A stretch of 64,000 nucleotides of DNA from Coprinus comatus (Eukaryota > Basidiomycota > Agaricomycetes > Agaricales > Agaricaceae), in assembly GCA_034638255.1 (NCBI GenBank), contig JAWPGT010000043.1, positions 1-64,000 of the forward strand. The letters are read 5' to 3'. A program made the position numbers and the translations under genes. Under the pieces are notes generated by a model. That model saw only the letters and a program-made list of their open reading frames with translations. It was not told the DNA's origin and made no database searches. Below, piece after piece: positions 19,936-30,787 of the stretch. Position 1 is the first letter of the stretch, and every line of letters begins with the position of its first letter.

Positions 19936-20456
19936 TGTTATTGATCTTGCCTATACCTCCGTTTCGGTATAGACGATGCTACGATGGATCTCTTCAAGAT
20001 GCTCGTAGGAGGAGAACGTCTACTCAGACTGAGACTATTTTCAGGGGACGACCTCCACAGTACTCGGACTGTAGATCACAGGTGTTCCTTACTAGTAAGC
20101 CGTTCGTGCAAGAGTTAGAGCTGACTCCGGTTCTAGGTATCAAGTTGAGGGCGATGAACGAGATAGAGTAGAAGCAACTTAGAGTATTAAGCTGAAGCTT
20201 AATCTCTATCGCTGTCCATGTATTTATACAACTACGAGTACGGGTTGTAGGCTATGCTTGATACATGTGAGACAGGAGAGCGAAACTATCTACAGCTGAA
20301 ACAGTGAGTGAAACGACAAGTGGAAGTCCATAGAAAGTACTAGTCCAAGGCTATACGAAACAGTAGTCCAAGGCTATATGAAACGAGTAAGAGAAAGTAC
20401 ACTATCGTCCATCATTAGTTCTAATGATTAGTCGTGATAAATATGAAACCGTAACA
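19936..20456 (-). repeat. 5' LTR of gypsy element 2
   Basis: The 521-bp repeat runs from TGTTATTGATC to CCGTAACA (plus-strand reading) with terminal inverted TGTTA/TAACA. It is the upstream LTR for the minus-strand element. TATA is at 20221-20228 and the predicted transcript start at about 20193. Confidence 0.95.
20184..20228 (-). promoter_or_regulatory. LTR promoter of element 2: TATA box and palindromic start site
   Basis: On the minus strand TATAAATA (20228-20221) is followed 35 nt later by AGCTTAATAC (20193-20184). The start site lies in the palindrome ATTAAGC-TTCA-GCTTAAT. The spacing matches element 1 exactly, although the start-site sequence differs. Confidence 0.65.
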
Positions 20457-20549
20457 CTTTTCCCTTATTATGTTACTTACATATTCCCTTTATGTGCTGG
20501 CAAGGGTCCTTATTGTTCTCCCCTTTTGGTTGTTCTTTGTTCTGGTAGA

Positions 20550-20556
20550 TATATAA
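20550..20556 (+). promoter_or_regulatory. TATA box of the solo LTR, upstream of the 3' half gene
   Basis: TATATAAG lies about 130 bp before the ATG at 20683 and is followed by a CT-rich leader (CTCTCTCATTACTCCTCACA and on) and the start context ACAACATGA. This is the usual layout of a fungal promoter with a pyrimidine-rich transcription start region. That it drives the downstream half gene is inference. Confidence 0.5.
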
Positions 20557-20682
20557 GTCCCTCATGTCTTAGCCAAACCATCCAATCAATTCCCTTCTTT
20601 CTGTGTCTGTGTCTGTGTCTGAGCTTTACTCTCTCTCATTACTCCTCACATTCTCTTCACTACTCTCTACCATTCTGACAAC

Positions 20683-21875
20683 ATGAACGACACGTATAAC
20701 CCAATGACATTCGAAACCATAAATGCCACCGACTTCTACAAGTCTAGCCTTGGTTATAACCCAATGGAGGTTATGAGTCGTCTGGAGTGCTACTCTAGTA
20801 CCTTCAAACAAGGTGAAGCTTTCTCTCAAATTTTAAAACCATTCTTAGACTAATTTTTTTTTTGTTTCGAATTTCTACTTTAGGTCAAATGACAAAACAA
20901 GATAAAGGTACTCTTCGAAAAGAGTGTGCTGCTTTGATTGGCGATGGGCTAAGTATGTCTATTTTACGACTATTATCTATCTTTTTACTGACTTGAATTT
21001 TAGAGGAGATAACCGGTATCAAAGATATTGCCATGAACTATAAATCTTACAAGAAGCTTGTGGCTCGCTACCGGGTGAGAATTGTAGGCTGGCCCACAAG
21101 CTTAACCTTCGCCAACCCATCAGCAATTGCAGTTGAAGGTTTGCGCAAGCTTTGTGATGCCCTTTTTTCTAAAACATGCAAGTGGGAGCGTCTAACTGGT
21201 GAAGATCTCACTAGATTCCTGGCTGAGGATGGTGAAGGGAGTGCATTTCCGGATGTTATCAGGAAGGAATGTTCTGACAAGGGAAAGAAGCGAGCGCGGA
21301 GGATGGATAATGAGGAGATGTTGAGGAAACAACGGAAAACAAAAGCAACAAAAGCTGCTGCTCAACTCCCCCCCTTTATTTCCCCCGAGACTGTTCACAG
21401 TGACTCTGAAGAACAAAGCGATTCTGAGACTACTGGGAGTCTCCGTGCCTTTACCCCAAATCAACTTCGTGCATTCTCACCAGATTCAATCACTGAAGGA
21501 CATTCTACTCATCTGGGGGAAAATTGCACTACTACACCACCCCTTGATGAAGAGCCACAACATACAGCATCGACAACACCCTGCCGCACTTCTATCCCCC
21601 CCGCTGCTTCTGCTACCTCCCCTCCTCTTCCAGAAGTACCTCTACAGTTGACGTCACCAACACCCCCTCGTTCTTCTATTCCTTCTGTTACTCCCGCTCC
21701 CTCCTCTGTTTCCATCATACCTGACGTTGCCTCAGATATGTCATCTATTCCTTCCATTGCTCCTGATATGTCACTTACCTCCGCTCCCTCTTTGGCTTCT
21801 TCTCCACCTGTTGACTCTAATGGATCAAGAAAGAGTAAACGGCTCAATGGTCGCCACGTTCCAGTTTTTCGTTAA
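20683..21875 (+). CDS. 3' half of the split family gene
   Basis: Exons 20683-20812, 20884-20952 and 21004-21875 continue the family domain exactly where the 5' half stops. They start NDTYNPMTFETINATDFY and pass through GIKDIAMNYKSYKKL, YRVRIVGWPTSLTFANPS and a CKWERLTGEDL motif. From memory these match the family's MNY..Y...YRV.LVGWP....NPS and CxWxxLS motifs. A long Ser/Pro/Thr-rich tail ends in a basic RKSKRLNGRHVP. The ATG at 20683 comes from the duplicated target ACATG, and the solo LTR supplies a TATA box upstream, so this half could be expressed alone (357 codons counting that ATG). Removing the insertions joins both halves in one frame of 586 codons. Confidence 0.7.
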
Positions 21876-23190
21876 GTTAGTTCTTATTTATTTTTGTCTC
21901 ATGTTTTTGATACAAGATGAATCAATATGCATTATTTCTTGGAGCTCGTAATGATGAAGAGCAATCATTTAGATTGTCTACACAGTAATGAGACTGAGAA
22001 TCATAGTTAAAGTGACAGCGGGATTCTCAGTGTTCATCTATGCTTAATTTATTGTCTACACAGTAACGAGAATGAGAATCATAGTTGAGGTGACAGCGGG
22101 ATTCTCAGTGTGTCATTCCCATGGACACCTGCTGCCTGAGGACATAAATCTGAGTCATGGAAAATGTGCGCAAGACTCAGGCAAGACTCAAGTTACAACA
22201 ATACCGTTGACAGATTCTGTCAAGGTTGCTATAGAGGTAATGTTGTAAAAAAATATAAACATTGTACATGAAGAAAGAAAGAAAACATAGGAAATAATAA
22301 ATTTACAAAAAGTAGTGTTGTGTGTAGTGATGATAGAGGAAGCTGCAAATAAACTTTAGAAAGAAAAAAAAGATGCACATAGAAAACATATACATTACTC
22401 AGAAGACATATGGAGAGAGGGAATGGAGTACTGGTGGTGCAAGAAGGACATGATATTATGATATATATATATGTGTGGGACGTGACAACATGTCTCGGAG
22501 TCCGGACACACAAACATCTTGTGACATTAAAAAAAAACATTAACAAGGGACGTACAATCGAAGCCTGAAGGATAAGGACACAAAACATACCTTGACATAT
22601 AGTATGATAATGACAGACAGCTTGACATTAGTCAATGGTATGATGGTGATCAAATGATGATCGATGATTGATGTCAATGATTGATCACATCATTTTGTGA
22701 AAAACATATAAAACATCTCGGACGGAATGACCGACCTCACCGGCACATCCGTTTATCATTAGTGTGGACTGTAGTCAACATAATAATATATGATTAATTA
22801 TTCATAGTCGACTTACTATAAAGACTACAAAAGTGATATGCTATGGGATACTCTACTACTGACTGAGGAATGGGTAACGAAAATGTTAGAGTTCCTACGA
22901 TTATTGCATAATTATTCGTTGCCCGTGTATTTACTAAATTCGTGTCCATTTGGAGGTGGCGGTGGGCCACACGGCCCTGTCTAAATGGACAGGTGGTGTG
23001 GGAACCACAGGTGCTTTTCATATATGATATAAATGGACCATTGCATACTTAATGTTCATCTGACATCTGATCTTGGTATTCAGTGTATCACTGTCCTAGA
23101 GGATGTATCAGAGTAGGGCCCAGTTTGGAATTATTGCCTAAATCCGACAAGGAGATGTGGAGGGTGTTGAGTATTGAGGGGTAGAAAAAC
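21876..23190. other. Intergenic, AT-rich
   Basis: The stretch contains the 3' region of the split gene and the direct duplication at 21974-22110. It also has a short TA run (22460-22472) and small AT-rich inverted repeats. No gene was recognised. Confidence 0.5.
21974..22110. repeat. Direct duplication with internal inverted repeat
   Basis: Two copies of about 59 bp start TTGTCTACACAGTAA at 21974 and 22052 (78-bp period). Each contains GAGAATCATAGTT and ends GACAGCGGGATTCTCAGTG. Within each copy GAGAATC and GATTCTC can pair, so each copy could form a hairpin. No larger element was recognised around them. Confidence 0.75.
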
Positions 23191-24450
23191 TGCGACGTGA
23201 CATTATGAAGGAGAAGATAGAAAGTTGAGGAGAAATTGAGAGTTGATGTGTGTTGGAACCTTGAGGGAGAAGTTATTACACAGATCGCCTTGTATTGGTT
23301 TGTAGAACAGGAAGATTATCGGAGGAAGAGCAGTAGAAGGGGCGGCAAACATAATGAAAGAGGGAAAGAAAGAAATATTCTCATGGACCAAGAGGGATAA
23401 TAGGCTGGTAGTAGGCTGAAAACATGGAGAGTACTCCAAGATGCCACCAGTGTTATTCAAGGCCCATTTCCTAGAAAAAGAGGGTCCAGTTGTTATTCAC
23501 AAAGAGATCTACCTGCTTTGAAACGCTAATGGGTAAGGCTAAAGTTCAGAGGAAACAGCAATCACTGATTCAAGTAGACGGTGGGGAGAGTATTTCAAAT
23601 TTAGAAGAATAAATAACTCGAACTTTTGAATATAACAAATTGTTTCGCGAAAATTGGGTAATCGAAGTACGGATCTTCAAGGCGTGATTTGGATGTTGCT
23701 CGACCGTGTATGCAAGTAAACGATTGCTGAAGCTGCTGTTGAAGTAACACAGACATCAGTTGAAATGCCAGTGACAACGCTTTGAAGTCTTCAAGTTTGA
23801 AAAAGCCTCCGAAGAGCAAAACAGTAGTGAGAACAATAGAAATGATTGGTTTAAATGGAAGTACGAGGGTCAATTCTAATACCATTATAAAAAGAAAAAC
23901 ACAATTGGGTATAGAATTGAATTGTGAGTCAGTTACAAAATTAATTAAAAGAGAGAACTGCGAACCTTGATCAACATCTCCAGATACTCCGATGTATTAT
24001 GGGCTCCGGGTTCTTGCGTATGAAATACCACTACCACACCAGCTTTATCTGGATGTTCTGTAGCCATTGAGGAGAATTGAGTGCTTTGAACATTTTCAAT
24101 AATTCTGAGTGCTTTAGACACTGGACTAGAAAAAGCCTGAAACCAAACGCGGCAGAGCTTTGGGTGATGTTAATGGCTAGTAGCAACTGTTACGGATTCA
24201 TACACAGAGCGATTGAGAGTAGTGATGGGAAGGGATATTTGGCCACATTTGCTCTCTTGTATTTTAGTAATCACACAGACAAACCAAGCGCACACGAAAC
24301 ACTCCACTACATATGTCACAGCAAAAATCAACAGAAGGGCAGCGTTGATGGCGACAACGAGCAAACAACGATCACGAAGATGCACTTCTACTTCTGATCC
24401 TTATAACACGTTCATCACTGCACGATGAGCAAACACATTTGACAAGAAAA
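23190..24450 (-). other. Possible degenerate gene fragments (minus strand)
   Basis: Several minus-strand segments look protein-like but cannot be joined into a gene. One is 23460-23203, beginning LNNTGGILEYSPCFQ. Another is a hydrophobic segment near 24340 (LLVVAINAALLLIFAVTYV), likely membrane-spanning. A third lies near 24060-23965 (MATEHPDKAGVVVVF). Stops separate them. A related piece of the first occurs at about 31900-31980. This may be a decayed membrane-protein gene; the family was not recognised. Confidence 0.3.
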
Positions 24451-27400
24451 AAGAAGTCAACTCACCTGTTGTCGCTTTCTATGCTCCACGTTCTATTGCA
24501 CTTCACTTGCACTTTTGAACATCCAAAAGGTGTCTATATGCGCCAAATGATCGAGGATCTGCCCATTGCCCTCTGTCAAATACTGGTTCTTAGCTTCGAA
24601 TATACCAGCGCTTTCCAATTAACCCTTTTTTCTGTTTCCAAGTCATCTTCTTTTCTTCCTGGCCACTGCACCATTATGCTATCTCCGGAAGGATGGAAAG
24701 TCCATAGCATTGGGTCTTTCTCTCCTTGTTCGTCACTCGTTCCGCATTTCCACGAGATATTTTCCGCGAAAGTCTATATGGCAGTTGCCCCGTGTCTGTC
24801 TTGAGGATTGTCACTAAAGTTGTCGTGGGCTGTCCTTGGGCAATATCCGTGGTCGACGCAGTACCTTAGTCCTGGTCCCAACTCCTATACTAATGACCAA
24901 TCCCCGCACCCAATTACCCTTTCCAAACTGCTGAAGAGATGGCCAAATTTTCAAAGCTTATGTGACATTTCCAACCACATCCTTGCCACATTACAGATTT
25001 AGATAAAATTGGTCCAAGAGCGGAGCGGTGAGGATGTCCACCTAAATTCTTCGAGCATTAACAAGACAGTGGGATAAAACACAAAAGCAGGTGAGTGGGA
25101 GGAGTCAGTTACCAATCGTTCACTATTTTGCAAGTGCGCCGTTTCAATATATGCCTTGCTATGGTTACTTTTGTCCCCCCAAACCGAACCGACTCTGAAC
25201 ATCTATACCGCTTATTGCCCTCGAATCAGATTCTGAATATCCGAACTTCTAATTGTACAATGTTAGAAGGAAGCTCGTTCTAGCGAGAGAATGTGCCCTG
25301 TTGTGCCCTCTTTTCCGTCATTGCTTTCGAACCACGCCAACCTTCATCTCCATATCTCAGGATAATCGATGGCAATTGATGCATCGGCGGCAGTTAGAAA
25401 ACCATTTGCATTCCGAAGGTGCATTCCCCGGGTACTGGGTGTGGGTGTGGGTACTCCATAGTCCGCACATAGCCGTCCAAGTGGAGTAGATCCTTCTATA
25501 AAGTAGATTTTCCGATAGTGCCTCTGTTCCTCCACTATCTGCCTTAACTTGTGCACAATGTTTCTATTCAGAGCAGTTGCAACCAAGTTAATTATGATTA
25601 GACAAACCCTCCAGCCCTACTCCGATCTGGACGAACATTGGCCTGAAACCCTACTTGGTGTTAAAGCCGTACTAAGCTTGGTATTTTGACCACAGTAACC
25701 TTCGGGTGTTGGATTTCGCTTTTGGTACGAGCTGAACCTCCTCCCACGGAAGCGGTACGGCACTACCTGGTGACCACGGTTCGAAGTGGGGGACACATTT
25801 CTGGACCACGAGGATTCGATCGTAGAAGTGTCGTAGAGGAGGACCCTGGAATATCCCTATGGGTCCAGAACAGACAAAAAATTGAAAATCCGGCCGTCAG
25901 GCCGGGTGCGAAAACAGACCCATTCGGCGGACAGTTTTGGCATATGGCAGAGAGGCCGGGTACAAGCACGGAACACCGACAATGGCATCCGGATGCCGGA
26001 CACAGGCACAACTGCCAATAAATGCTATCATAGCCGCTGCGGTGTAAAATATACTGACCTGAATAAATAGTGGCCATGTTCAAGGGCCTACTATGTTCTA
26101 ACCAAAAGTTTTTCAAATTCTCACGTGGTAAGTATTTGTAAATTTATGGTTGATATCTGATAGTAATTCCTCATTCTGTATACATTAAATATATAGTGAT
26201 GCAGTTTTGCAATTTTTTTTTCACATTCTAGGGATTTTTCTCAAGTACAGATCCCCGAGAACGGACAAAAGGTGATGGCTACGGGAATACTAGGTGCCAA
26301 AACGGACGGCGGGTTCCGGAATTTTGGAGCAGGGGAGAAAAGGTCAAAAATCCCAAAATTCAGGAACCTAGTCCCCTACTAGGATTTTACAGGGTCCTCG
26401 TAGAGGCGGCTAGACTCTGCTATATTTGCATACAATATACTCCACAGCTCTGTTGGAGTGGCACTCGCATGTGGAGATTTCATGTATGGTGCAGGAGGCT
26501 GCACTCGCACAAATTGATTTATTCTCCTATTTTCATTTCATTTTTTTCTTTGTGCGTAAAAGAGTATCTTTTAGAAATCCAAACACAATGTTCAGACCGA
26601 CTTTTTTTGACTTGAAATTGAGTAGATATTTTTCTTTAATGTTGTCCACCCCCATCAAAATGCTGTCCAAATTTGGTATCTGGCAATTGAAATCTAATCA
26701 ATATAATCAAAGTTCGCGTGGATACGCTACGAAACACTTTTTCTCGTTTGATCAATAATCTGGAAATTCGGGACATGATATTTGTATCGTCCTTCTGTAA
26801 ACTGAACTCCTGTACATACTCCTCAAAATCCTATACCTTCAAACCAGTTCAATAAACACCAATATCAATAAAATTCAGATAAAGTGTAATAACTTTGGCC
26901 CCCAAAAACGTCTACCAATGAGGCTCCAGTGAAAAATGGGAAATTCTATTCTTTCTTTTGTTCGTGCCGAATGCCGAATCCCCCATTGTGTCCATTTTTA
27001 GACCTGGCCTTACCCCACACTCTTGGCCCACCCGTCCAGTTTTATCCTATCTTGAAAAGATTCGGTTTTGAAAGTAAAAAATCACCAGGGTTGCGATGGA
27101 CCCAGCTAGGCGCTTCGGCCATGGTTCGGGCTGGGCTACGAGATTGGGTTTAACAATCTTAGATCGCTTTGGAACCCAGGTTGAGTATGTAGTGCATATG
27201 TATCGCCCTAATACCAGTTCCGTCCTTCTCATAGTCTGGAGTTCACAGGATTTCTAGCGTAGGGAATGGGTACATTCTAAATATAATCTTAAACATATTT
27301 TGAGGGTTTTTGAGGTAGGGGACTTTGGCTGGACAAAGATGTAATGGAATTAATGCGGACCCAATTTTTAGTTTTGAACGGAACGATAGTTTCAATGACA

Positions 27401-28700
27401 TCGTACTAAGTGAATTAACAACAACATGAAAGTATATGTGCCTTCCCCTTAGATAATATCCTCTCGACATCAAATATATTACAGAAGGTGCTCCCAACGG
27501 CACCAATCACACACAAGGACAGTGTTAACTCCGTTAATGAGATCATACTCCCCACTCAACCTAAACAATTATCTTTTAAATGAACTCCGTAAGCTTGTGT
27601 TGCTGGCTTACACTCTAATGCACGGTTTGGTTGTGCAGTCATGTCGTGGATCTCTTGAGTGATTCGCGCTCAGTGCACAAAAAATGTTGTTGCAGTCTAC
27701 CTTAATGAATAGATATAAATTAGTCGCCACTATAAAGAGTCTGTTGAAACATTGATCAGATATACTTGTTGTCTCTGCGTCAGTACGAGGTGCCGACATT
27801 GGTATCGTGTGTGTAGATGTAATATTAAGCACATGGGAGACAAGCGAGGGAGATAATATTTGTATGAGAGGTTGAGAACTCGAGTTGGAATTTCTTTAGT
27901 AGAACTTTGTGTAGTACTTTGGCCTTTATATGAAACAGTGATTGCGAAATTGGGAAATCGACATCGACAGTCGCTCCAAGGTGCCATAAGGTCCATGATA
28001 GGTTAGGTTATCTATAATAGGGAGAGTCGGCGAGGTGGAGGTACTGTGGCTCGAATTGTAGCTGCTTTCGATCTTTTGTTGTAGATTCTCATGAAGAATG
28101 AATTCCATTTGTGACGGCCCGTCCGGTATGTGGGACAACTTCGCTGAGTTGGAAAATTTGGTTAGAAAGTTTATTTATTTAGATTTAGCTCAATCATGGT
28201 TCGTGATGTGGAATTTGAGAAGATCAGGATCACGACTCAAGAAGCAAAGGGGCATTTCTGTGGAGATAAGGTCGATATCTGTCGTTATTTGTTATATCCT
28301 GCAAGGGATTTATACTTGGAGTAAGGTTTCCGGAGGAAAGTCGGTGAGTCATATACTAAGTCGTGTTAGCCCAAAGTGGACTCTTCTAATCTGAGCGCTT
28401 CAATGTTCCACAATGAACACTCCTAGCCCGCCTTCTGAGCTCCCTGGTACTAGTACTACTGAGATACTTGCACACATGTTGTAAAAAAATACTGATTAAC
28501 AATAGGAAAAATAAATTTTTAGTCGCGGGTTCGAATCTGACACAATACGTCAAGGAAAATCTTCGTAAGATTTCAGTCGGCTGTCTCGTGCCTCGTACTC
28601 AAGTTTGCATAGGTGTACTACTTTTCAAGCACAGTTCTGAAGTCGTCTTCCCTCCGAGTGTAAAGAGAGGACGAACAGTTTCATGGCACGATACTTAACT
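24451..28700. other. Long gene-poor stretch
   Basis: Only short, unconvincing ORFs occur, in conflicting frames, without splice-linked continuity or recognisable motifs. A T-rich run lies at 26210-26225 and a GC-richer patch at 25680-26000. Nothing here can be supported as a gene, RNA or complete mobile element. Confidence 0.5.
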
Positions 28701-30330
28701 TTCGTATACGTGGTTCCACTTAACTACCCCACAAACCCAAACATTATACATATCTACACTACAGTAGAGAAACATAAACTCTCATAAAAAATAATTATCA
28801 AATGATCTTAAATTCTTAACAACTTATCCATGATCGAAGAATCATTGACATTCATTGGTACTATAATAAACGAAACAGGTAATCACAAAACACTCTGAGC
28901 ACTTGTCACGAAATACTGTCATTGTAAGGGAAGTTGTACTTTACTGTACATCACATACCCATTTATTAAGTGACGCAAAACATATAATCACACTGTAGGC
29001 GCCACCGCGTAGCAGTTTCTAATAATCTATTACCACGAATTCAACAACAGAATTCAGAATCTGAAAAACGTATGGAAAATAGTTTCTAATGCTACCATTA
29101 ATCGTTTTATAGTAAACAATGACAATACCCTTCGCCTCCATTTTTCAACAAAGTTACAAGTTAACACAAACATACTAAACAGAAACAACTTTCAATAACA
29201 CACGAAAACTACCAACCGAAAGATAAAATCCAATCCTATTATCCTAAAGAATCGTCCAACCTCTTTGGCACACAACTGCGATCTAATAGTATTTATGCCA
29301 GTGTCACCAACAAAAAAAATTGAATCTTTCTTCATCATAAATACCACATTCAATTACAGTAAAGAATGCGAAACAAACAACAGTGTGACAAAATATATTG
29401 TAGGAGCGCCACAGGCGATCTCTAGTAAAGAAAGGAGAGTACAATGAATATCGTGATTTCGATTTATGATAAAATATGTTTAGTAACGATTTGAGTTTCC
29501 AAAAATTTGTCTAGAATATACAAAATTGGTTAAACCATTGTGTTGAAGAAAATAATAACTTTACAGGATCCGTCTCAAGGCCTCATACTCAAGAGGTACC
29601 TAAGGAGCAGGAATATCATATACATATTCATGATCATGAATACAAAATCAATATACAACTTCAGTATTTTCCAAAACGCTCAAAACTCAAAGTACACCGT
29701 TTCAAACCACTCTCAACTTTTCAAACACACAGTTACTAGGTTAAGCAATAATAGATTATATACTAAATAAAACAAACAGATCGTGCTCGGAGCTCCTCCT
29801 TCCTGAGTCCAAATATATATATAATAAGTTAGATAGAAATTGATAGATGGATTGGTAGATTGATGAAAAAATCCTGTGCCAAACACCCCAACTCCCGATT
29901 GACGATGATTTCGAAATGGCAAGTAGATATTTATTTAGATAGATCAAATGAGGGATAGATGAAAGATAAATTATGGTTTTGTAGATGATGTTAGATGGCG
30001 TGCCGGTCCCAAAAAGTGTCAAGGTGGCAAATGGATGTTGATATAAATAAGAGGATAGATAAAATGATAGATAGAAGATATAGATAGAAGAGAGTCCGAG
30101 GGGGTTCGGGGACTGGAGAAAATGGTGGTATATTGATGTTGGTGTAAACCTAGGTGTGTTGAAGTGGAAGTGTATTGGAGTAGAAGGAGAGTGGAATGAT
30201 ATGATGAAGGAAAGTTGGAGGAAGATGATGGTATATTTCAGAGACGGGTGTTGGAGAGGGAGACTTTGAGAGAGTGCAAAAGTTAAAAGATATTATGCAA
30301 GTTGCCTAGATGATATGATGAAACATAGAG
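28701..30330. other. Very AT-rich gene-poor stretch
   Basis: Strongly AT-rich sequence with repeated GATAGA-type motifs at 29920-30090. No ORF longer than about 90 codons shows coding character. It looks like decayed repeat DNA, but no specific element is recognisable. Confidence 0.45.
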
Positions 30331-30752
30331 ATAATGGCGATAGACAAATCCTTTTTTTTCCCATTTTTTTCTGCTTTTTTCTTTTTGCGTTTTTTCTTTT
30401 CTTTTATTATTTTCTGGTTGGATTCTGAGTTATACGAAGTCGCTGATGAATGGTAATTGGATCTGATAAAGCTGATGTAATGGAAGTAAACGTTGAATCA
30501 AGAGCGTTGCAGAGAGTCGGTCCAAGGAACAGGATAGTTGTGGAGGTGGAGAATAGGAGGATGATAGGAGGGTTGGTGAATTGGGAGCAAATATGGAGGC
30601 AATGATAAGGATAAGAATGGCGGAGAAGAAATGGATGAGGTCATGGAGTGAGGAGGTAGCTAGGGCAATGGAGGCAAACATGAAGTGTGGAGACGTTGGA
30701 GGAATATAATTATGATTGATACCATATACTTGATCTCTTCTTTTTCTATTTT

Positions 30753-30787
<35 letters not shown>

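Larger units (their letters stand above)
11563..20456 (-). mobile_element. Ty3/gypsy chromodomain LTR retrotransposon, element 2 (complete, young)
   Basis: The complete 8,894-bp element has two 521-bp LTRs that differ at only two positions, both transitions (11632 and 11974). It is flanked by the 5-bp target duplication CTTTT (11558-11562 and 20457-20461). From the 5' end (20456 downward) it holds LTR, PBS, a long AUG-poor leader, gag, pol, ORF3, a polypurine tract and the 3' LTR. Gag and pol are uninterrupted; ORF3 has one in-frame TGA. It lies inside a solo LTR, so it is the younger insertion of the pair. It may be recently active. Confidence 0.95.
11464..20680 (+). repeat. Solo LTR (318 bp) interrupted by gypsy element 2
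   Basis: The LTR consists of 11464-11562 plus 20462-20680, split by element 2 and its CTTTT duplication. Its ends are TGTTAG and CTGACA (TG...CA, near-perfect inverted ends). It is flanked by the 5-bp direct repeat ACATG at 11459-11463 and 20681-20685. It contains TATATAA (20550-20556) and a CT-rich stretch toward its right end. No internal retroelement sequence remains, so it is a solo LTR. It sits inside a coding exon of the family gene. Which element family it came from cannot be told from this window. Confidence 0.8.

Noticed and set aside
20457..20680. Ordinary promoter of an independent gene starting at 20683
   Set aside because: The TATA and CT-rich region lie inside a segment with LTR ends and a matching 5-bp target duplication, and the protein begins in the middle of a conserved domain whose first half is at 10673-11463. 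LTR origin explains all of this.
28515..28545. tRNA-like T-arm (GGGTTCGAATC)
   Set aside because: No matching D-arm, anticodon stem or acceptor stem can be drawn around it; chance match.
24451..30330. Hidden gene cluster or CRISPR-like array
   Set aside because: No regularly spaced repeats, no long coding frames and no recognisable domains were found; only AT-rich gene-poor sequence.
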